10,143 nucleotides of DNA. It comes from Planctomycetota bacterium. Its GTDB lineage: Bacteria > Planctomycetota > Planctomycetia > Pirellulales > UBA1268. Both the position numbers and the translations under genes were made by a program. Location: assembly GCA_003669255.1 (NCBI GenBank), contig QWPO01000192.1:1-10143 (forward strand), given 5' to 3'. The notes beneath the pieces are model-generated. The model saw nothing but the letters and a program-made list of their open reading frames with translations, searched no databases and was not told the DNA's origin. Positions 6,601-10,143 of the stretch are shown piece after piece (position 1 is the stretch's first letter; the number at the start of each line of letters is the position of its first letter).

Positions 6601-8373
6601 ATGGTTGCCACGAACGAAGGGCGGCGTTCGAGCCGCTCCGGCACGAAGAAGTCGCAGCGGGAGCCGAAGCAAGCATCACAGCCAGATGCCGGCGAGGTCT
6701 CGAACGGCATGAGCATCGCGTCTTCGAGCGTTGGCCGGGCGGGTGACGCACCGCGGATCGTCCCGCCGCGGGTGGCGGCTCGGGAGGCGGAGCGACGGAT
6801 CTCGTCGCTCGCCGCCGCGGTCGACACCCTTGACAGTCGAGAGCAGCTTCGGCGACTCGCCTGTCTCGTCCGCAAGGACGGCCGGAACGCGCGGCGAATG
6901 GCATTTCTGGAAGCGGCGATCGGCGAATGCCTCGACGAGGTGTCGGGCTCGCCCGCCGGCCGCTGGACGGTCTGCGAAGCCGCGACCTGGGCTCTGGCGT
7001 GGATGGCGCGGACCAAGCGTGCCGGGGGATCAGCGGGCGGCCTCCTCGAGCGGTTGGTCGGCCAGGCGAGATCGGCCCAGGCACTGCTGGCGTCGGGTGA
7101 CACCCAGCCGGCGCGGTTCGTGCTGGTGCTGGCCCACCTCTTCGCGGACGTCGAGGCCTGCCGCTGCCTGGAGGCTGGCGCTGCGGCGACGGTGGCGGCG
7201 GAAATCGAGCGGCTTGTTTCAGCCGATGGGATCCCACATCTGAACGGCTCAGGTGCGATCGTGGAGCGCGTGGTCCGATGGACGTCGGTGCGCGATATCG
7301 CCGGCGCGATCGGTGGCGGCGCGTGGTCGAAGCCAACCGAGCGGCGGTGGCGGGCGGCCGCGACCGCGGTGCTGCGGCTGCTCGGCGGCCGTGGCCGCGC
7401 GCTGTCCGGGGCTGGGCGGATGCCGGAGTCGCTCACGGCTCCGCTCCTCGACGCGTTGGCAGAGTGTGGCCGACGTCGGGCACGCACCATCAAGGCCGTC
7501 CGCGAAGACCGCACCAAGTTCGATGGGCGGGGTCTGCTCGGGAGAGACCTCCACGACGCGGCCGCCGGTGTGGCGATCATTCGCACTGGCTGGGACCGTC
7601 GCAGCGTGCGGGTGATGCTCGACTATCGTCATCCCGTGCCTCGGCTGGAGATCGCCGTCGGGGACCGGCTGCTCGTTGACGGGCCTTGGCAGTGGGAGGC
7701 CTGGGCCGATGGCCGGGCGGTGGAGCCGGAAGCCGGCTGGACGGTGTCGTGCTGGGAATCGGACCGCAAGGCGACGTGCCTCGAGATCACGGCACCACTG
7801 GGTGGCGGCCGTCAGATCGAACGGCAGGTGGTCGTGTTGCCCCGGGACGGGATCGTGCTCCTCGCCGACGCCGTCACGTCGTCGGCATCCCCGGCGGCCC
7901 TGCGGTATCGCGGCATTCTGCCGCTGGCCGCCTCGCTCGACGCGGAAGCGGCGGCGGAGACCTGTGAAGTGGTCGTTGCCGATACCCGGCCGCGGATGCT
8001 CGCGCTGCCGCTTGCCATTCCGGAGTGGCGGGCAGGTGGTGGCGGGGAGTTGCGTGCCGACTCCGGGACGCTCGTGCTCTCGCAGGCGGGATCGACCCGG
8101 CTCTACGCACCGATGTGGCTCGATTGCGATCCCCGCCGCATCGGCCGCCCGCTCACCTGGCGGCAACTCACCGTGGCCGACACGCGGATCATCCTTCCCC
8201 GCCACCAGGCTGCGGGCTTCCGGGTGCAGGCTGGTCTCGACCAGTGGCTCGTCTATCGGGCGCTCGACGCCGCCAGGAACCGCACCGTGCTCGGCTGCAA
8301 CGTGTCGTGCGAGTTTCTCGTGGGGCGGGTTCGCAAGAGCGGGGAGATCGCCCGGACCCTCGAGATCCAGTGA
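6601..8373 (+). CDS. 590-aa hypothetical protein, remotely heparinase II/III-like C-terminal half
   Basis: I cannot assign a function. Residues 1-~55 are Ser/Arg/Lys-rich and low in complexity. Residues ~60-310 are predominantly helical and rich in Ala/Leu/Arg. Residues ~320-590 alternate short strands and turns. The second half has features reminiscent of the beta-domain of heparinase II/III-type proteins: RTGWDRRS (328-335) resembles the R-x-G-W-D block there, and RQVVVLPRDGIVLLADAV (408-425) resembles the strand pair that follows. No catalytic Tyr/His set is evident in the helical half and there is no signal peptide, so an active polysaccharide lyase is doubtful. The start ATG 6601 has AGGA five bases upstream. 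Its stop overlaps the GTG start of the yggS-type gene, so the two are probably one transcript. The fold suggestion is inference by eye. Confidence 0.85.
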   Translation: MVATNEGRRSSRSGTKKSQREPKQASQPDAGEVSNGMSIASSSVGRAGDAPRIVPPRVAAREAERRISSLAAAVDTLDSREQLRRLACLVRKDGRNARRMAFLEAAIGECLDEVSGSPAGRWTVCEAATWALAWMARTKRAGGSAGGLLERLVGQARSAQALLASGDTQPARFVLVLAHLFADVEACRCLEAGAAATVAAEIERLVSADGIPHLNGSGAIVERVVRWTSVRDIAGAIGGGAWSKPTERRWRAAATAVLRLLGGRGRALSGAGRMPESLTAPLLDALAECGRRRARTIKAVREDRTKFDGRGLLGRDLHDAAAGVAIIRTGWDRRSVRVMLDYRHPVPRLEIAVGDRLLVDGPWQWEAWADGRAVEPEAGWTVSCWESDRKATCLEITAPLGGGRQIERQVVVLPRDGIVLLADAVTSSASPAALRYRGILPLAASLDAEAAAETCEVVVADTRPRMLALPLAIPEWRAGGGGELRADSGTLVLSQAGSTRLYAPMWLDCDPRRIGRPLTWRQLTVADTRIILPRHQAAGFRVQAGLDQWLVYRALDAARNRTVLGCNVSCEFLVGRVRKSGEIARTLEIQ

Positions 8374-9092
8374 CATTTTCTGTGGACGCCTCCCAACGGG
8401 ACCGTTTCCTCGCCAATCTTGCCGCGGTCCGCGACCGTCTTGCCGACGCCTGTCGCCGTGCCGGCCGGCCTGCGGATGACGTGCGGCTGATCGCCGTGAC
8501 CAAGTACGTCGACACGGCCATCACGCGGCTGCTGGCCGAGTGCGACTGCCTCGACCTCGCGGAGAGCCGGCCGCAGTTGCTCTGGGAAAAGGCTGCCGCC
8601 ATGAGCGACATCGATCCACCGATCCGTTGGCACGTGGTGGGGCACCTGCAGCGGAACAAGGTGCGGCGGACACTGCCAGTCGTCTCCCTGATTCACACGC
8701 TCGACAGCGAGCGGCTGCTGTCCAGCCTCGAGGCCGAGGCCGCGATCACTGGCCAGCCATGCAACGTGCTGGTGGAGGTGAACCTCTCGCCCGACGCAGC
8801 CCGTTCGGGAGCAGCCCCTGCGGACGTGCCGGCGCTGGTCGCTGCGACGGTGCGCTCTCCACATGTCCGCCTGCACGGGCTGATGGGAATGGCAAGCCAC
8901 CCGGATTCGCCAGCCGCCGACGCACGCCGCGATTTTGCCAGGCTAAGAGAGCTTCGGGACCGGCTTGCGGCGGACGTGCCGGCGACGTCGCTTCGCGATC
9001 TCTCGATGGGGATGAGCGGCGACTTCGAGGCGGCGGTGCTCGAGGGCTCGACCATGGTGAGGATTGGCTCCGCCTTATTCGAGGGGCTTTGA
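8370..9092 (+). CDS. yggS: YggS/PLPBP family pyridoxal phosphate homeostasis protein
   Basis: YggS-type proteins bind pyridoxal 5'-phosphate in a single TIM barrel resembling the N-terminal domain of alanine racemase; they have no known enzymatic activity and buffer cellular PLP and amino-acid pools. The 240-aa product has the PLP-lysine block IAVTKYV with K45, ESRPQLLWEK following it, WHVVGHLQRNK (the family's W-H-x-I-G-x-L-Q-x-N-K), LMGMAS, and the C-terminal phosphate-binding blocks LSMGMSGDFEAAVLEG and STMVRIGSALF. Length matches the family (~230). GTG 8370 shares bases with the preceding TGA (GTGA), implying coupling to the 590-aa gene; a second in-frame GTG at 8382 would remove only four residues. 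No strong Shine-Dalgarno precedes either. Sixty-three bases separate it from the next gene. Confidence 0.95.
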   Translation: MTFSVDASQRDRFLANLAAVRDRLADACRRAGRPADDVRLIAVTKYVDTAITRLLAECDCLDLAESRPQLLWEKAAAMSDIDPPIRWHVVGHLQRNKVRRTLPVVSLIHTLDSERLLSSLEAEAAITGQPCNVLVEVNLSPDAARSGAAPADVPALVAATVRSPHVRLHGLMGMASHPDSPAADARRDFARLRELRDRLAADVPATSLRDLSMGMSGDFEAAVLEGSTMVRIGSALFEGL

Positions 9093-9155
9093 GCGTCATC
9101 ACGCGATGTTGCAGAGCGACGAGGTATCGCAAACCGTGGTGGCAGGGTAGCCTAG

Positions 9156-9992
9156 ATGGCAGGTGATTCTGAATCACTCCCCACCGCCATGGAAACACCC
9201 GTCTCTCCCGCCGAACTGCGGCTTCACGTCGAGCGGATCGTCAGCCACGCGGAGTTCGAGGATTCGCCTCGACATCGCCACCTGCTGCGATATCTCGCGG
9301 ATCATTCGATTGCGACCAGCGGGCGGAGCCTGTCGCCGCAGGCGATCGAAGCGGACGTCCTCTCCCGGAGTGCTGGTGGCCGTGGGCAAGCGGTCACGCC
9401 GGCTCTCGTGGTGGTGGCCGACGTCCGCCGCAAACTCGAGCGGTATGCGGCTGGTGCAGGACGCAGCGACACCATCCGGATCTCGATTCCCCGGGACGAC
9501 TGCCGGCTCGAAGCCACGCGGCTTCCGCCGCCAAGCGTGGACCCCCTCGAGCACACGTCCGCGCCGTCCGGCGCGGATCGTTCGGGGGTGATCGTCGTGG
9601 AGTTCGACGCCGAGCCCGCCGTTCGGCATCTCGCCATGCCCCTCGCGACGGCGATCGGCGAGCGGCTTGGTGAACTCGCGAGCATCAGCGCCACCGTACG
9701 CTCGCGACGCGAGATTGCCGATCGGGGCCTGGCGATCGAGCACGCGGTGGCGGCGTGGCAGGCGGAGGCCGGCGTGCACGGGATGCTGATAGCCTTCTCG
9801 GGTGAGCAGGCTTCGGACGCGTCGCTGGGTGCCTCGGTCAGACTGCTTGGGGCCGATGGAGGCGTAGTCTGGACGCTGTGGTGCGAGCAGCCCCTGGGCA
9901 TGGTCGGCACCGACGATGCCCTGCGGCTGATGGCCCGCAAGGTGGCAGAGTTCGTGGCCGGCTGCCTGAAGGTTTCCCGACAATCCTCGTGA
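9156..9992 (+). CDS. Orphan regulatory input-domain protein with TolB-N-like second domain
   Basis: Residues ~20-120 match the style of an N-terminal domain widespread in front of adenylate cyclase, serine/threonine kinase or TPR modules: a helix LRLHVERIVSHAEFEDSPRH, then LLRYLADHSI, then VVADVRRKLERYAAGAGRSD and the strand IRISIPRDDCRLE. Residues ~145-270 resemble the TolB N-terminal-type domain that often follows it: VIVVEFDAEP (145-154), then ASVRLLGADGGVVWTLW (226-242). The usual effector and TPR repeats are absent; the protein stops after 278 aa. There is no membrane helix or signal peptide. I chose ATG 9156, with AGGG eight bases upstream. ATG 9189 is a real alternative that keeps both domains and would place a palindrome in the leader. 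A sensory or protein-interaction role is inferred; no ligand is known. Confidence 0.82.
   Translation: MAGDSESLPTAMETPVSPAELRLHVERIVSHAEFEDSPRHRHLLRYLADHSIATSGRSLSPQAIEADVLSRSAGGRGQAVTPALVVVADVRRKLERYAAGAGRSDTIRISIPRDDCRLEATRLPPPSVDPLEHTSAPSGADRSGVIVVEFDAEPAVRHLAMPLATAIGERLGELASISATVRSRREIADRGLAIEHAVAAWQAEAGVHGMLIAFSGEQASDASLGASVRLLGADGGVVWTLWCEQPLGMVGTDDALRLMARKVAEFVAGCLKVSRQSS
9163..9177. promoter_or_regulatory. Perfect 15-bp palindrome at the start of the orphan regulator gene
   Basis: GTGATTC T GAATCAC is a perfect 7-bp inverted repeat around one base, overlapping codons 3-8 if translation starts at 9156, or lying 11 bases before ATG 9189. It has the size and symmetry of an operator for a dimeric repressor, and its AT-rich core contrasts with the surroundings. 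The arms also resemble a tRNA-Gln anticodon stem-loop, but no tRNA can be built. Function is unproven. Confidence 0.4.
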
Positions 9993-10018
9993 CCGTTTGG
10001 CGTGTCGCCGGCTCGGGG

Positions 10019-10035
10019 GCGGCAAAAGTCGCCGC
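10019..10035 (+). other. Hairpin downstream of the regulator gene
   Basis: GCGGC AAAAGTC GCCGC forms a 5-bp GC-only stem with a 7-base loop, 27 bases after the stop at 9990-9992. An alternative pairing, CCGC TTC GCGG, uses the 3' arm. There is no T-run after it, so it is at best a weak transcript end or the first structure of the array that follows. Confidence 0.3.
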
Positions 10036-10054
10036 TTCGCGGTCCTTTGGATTG

Positions 10055-10143
10055 TCGCCGGGGCCAGGATGGCCCGGCCAACCCGCCAACTGCGTCGCAG
10101 GATGCGACGCCCTCAAACCCCGCTCGCCGGGGCCAGGATGGCC
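10055..10143. repeat. 20-bp direct repeat with 69-bp spacing, running to the window edge
   Basis: The 20 bases at 10055-10074 recur exactly at 10124-10143, the last bases of the window. The flanks just outside do not match. The spacing equals two hairpin units of the array, so the period may reflect a larger repeating unit that continues to the right. How many copies follow cannot be seen. Confidence 0.75.
10061..10143 (+). repeat. Array of three CAGGATG hairpins with GGA loops (CsrB-like candidate)
   Basis: Three perfect inverted repeats share the core CAGGATG with GGA as the loop: GGGCCA-GGA-TGGCCC (10061-10075), GCGTCGCA-GGA-TGCGACGC (10092-10110) and GGCCA-GGA-TGGCC (10131-10143, cut by the edge). 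The loops are 33 and 36 bases apart. The middle stem differs from the other two in sequence and length, yet the loop and closing A-T pair are kept. In enterobacterial CsrB/CsrC RNAs many CAGGA(U/A/C)G motifs in hairpin loops bind and sequester CsrA. The motif is on the plus strand, the same sense as the upstream gene. Whether this is an independent RNA, a 3' UTR or a dispersed palindromic repeat cannot be told from the window. Confidence 0.6.

Noticed and set aside
6584..6604. CCAGGAAG at the ribosome binding site of the 590-aa gene as a possible CsrA site
   Set aside because: Any Shine-Dalgarno of this type contains GGA; no stable hairpin presents it in a loop, so it is not evidence on its own.
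6471..7586. Upstream extension of the YdjY frame on the minus strand to 616 codons
   Set aside because: The extension is Arg/Ser/Pro-rich low-complexity translation opposite the 590-aa gene. The signal peptide and Shine-Dalgarno place the start at 6470.
7249..8376. 375-codon minus-strand frame opposite the 590-aa gene
   Set aside because: The plus strand has a good start, stop-start coupling to yggS and a consistent frame; the minus frame has no motif or ribosome binding site.
9140..9185. tRNA-Gln-like half: D-arm-like AGCCTAGATGGC followed by an anticodon-arm-like GTGATTCTGAATCAC with CTG in the loop
   Set aside because: No T-arm (GGTTCGAATCC-like) or acceptor 3' half follows; the next bases are a coding frame. 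Kept only as a palindrome.
9993..10143. CRISPR array at the right end
   Set aside because: The repeats are short palindromes 33 and 36 bases apart with unequal stems; there are no uniform repeats with unique spacers and no cas genes.

Overview
The window is uniformly GC-rich and densely coded on both strands. The gene content points to a planctomycete-type bacterium: a YdjY-domain exported protein, a HemQ-type coproheme decarboxylase, an FtsK/WXG100 gene set lacking other classical type VII parts, and an orphan copy of a regulatory input domain. This lineage call is inferred from protein style only; no marker gene is present.

Region 1 (1-4668, minus strand) is a compact four-gene operon read right to left. 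It encodes a WXG100-like protein (90 aa), an unrecognised six-cysteine helical protein (204 aa), a second very small WXG100-like protein (78 aa), and a large FtsK/SpoIIIE (EccC-like) ATPase that runs off the left edge. The ATPase has a long coiled-coil N-terminus and no membrane segment. It then has three P-loop-type domains, of which only the middle one keeps Walker A and Walker B. I read this as a minimal, unconventional type VII-like (WXG100/FtsK) system.

Region 2 (4669-6470): a 177-bp divergent intergenic region leads into hemQ on the plus strand (GTG start with a good Shine-Dalgarno). hemQ converges, with a 20-bp gap, on a minus-strand gene for a secreted YdjY-domain protein.

Region 3 (6471-9092, plus strand): a 590-aa protein with a remote resemblance to the C-terminal half of heparinase II/III-type proteins is coupled, through a GTGA stop/start overlap, to a YggS/PLPBP pyridoxal-phosphate homeostasis protein.

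Region 4 (9093-10143): a 278-aa protein has the N-terminal input domain usually found in front of adenylate cyclase, kinase or TPR modules, followed by a TolB-N-like domain and nothing else. A perfect 15-bp palindrome sits at its proposed start. Downstream, the last ~85 bases hold three evenly spaced hairpins, each with the sequence CAGGATG and GGA in the loop. That is the repeat signature of CsrB-type CsrA-sponge RNAs. The array continues to the window edge and may extend beyond it.

The two items most worth following are the FtsK/WXG100 operon and the CAGGATG hairpin array.
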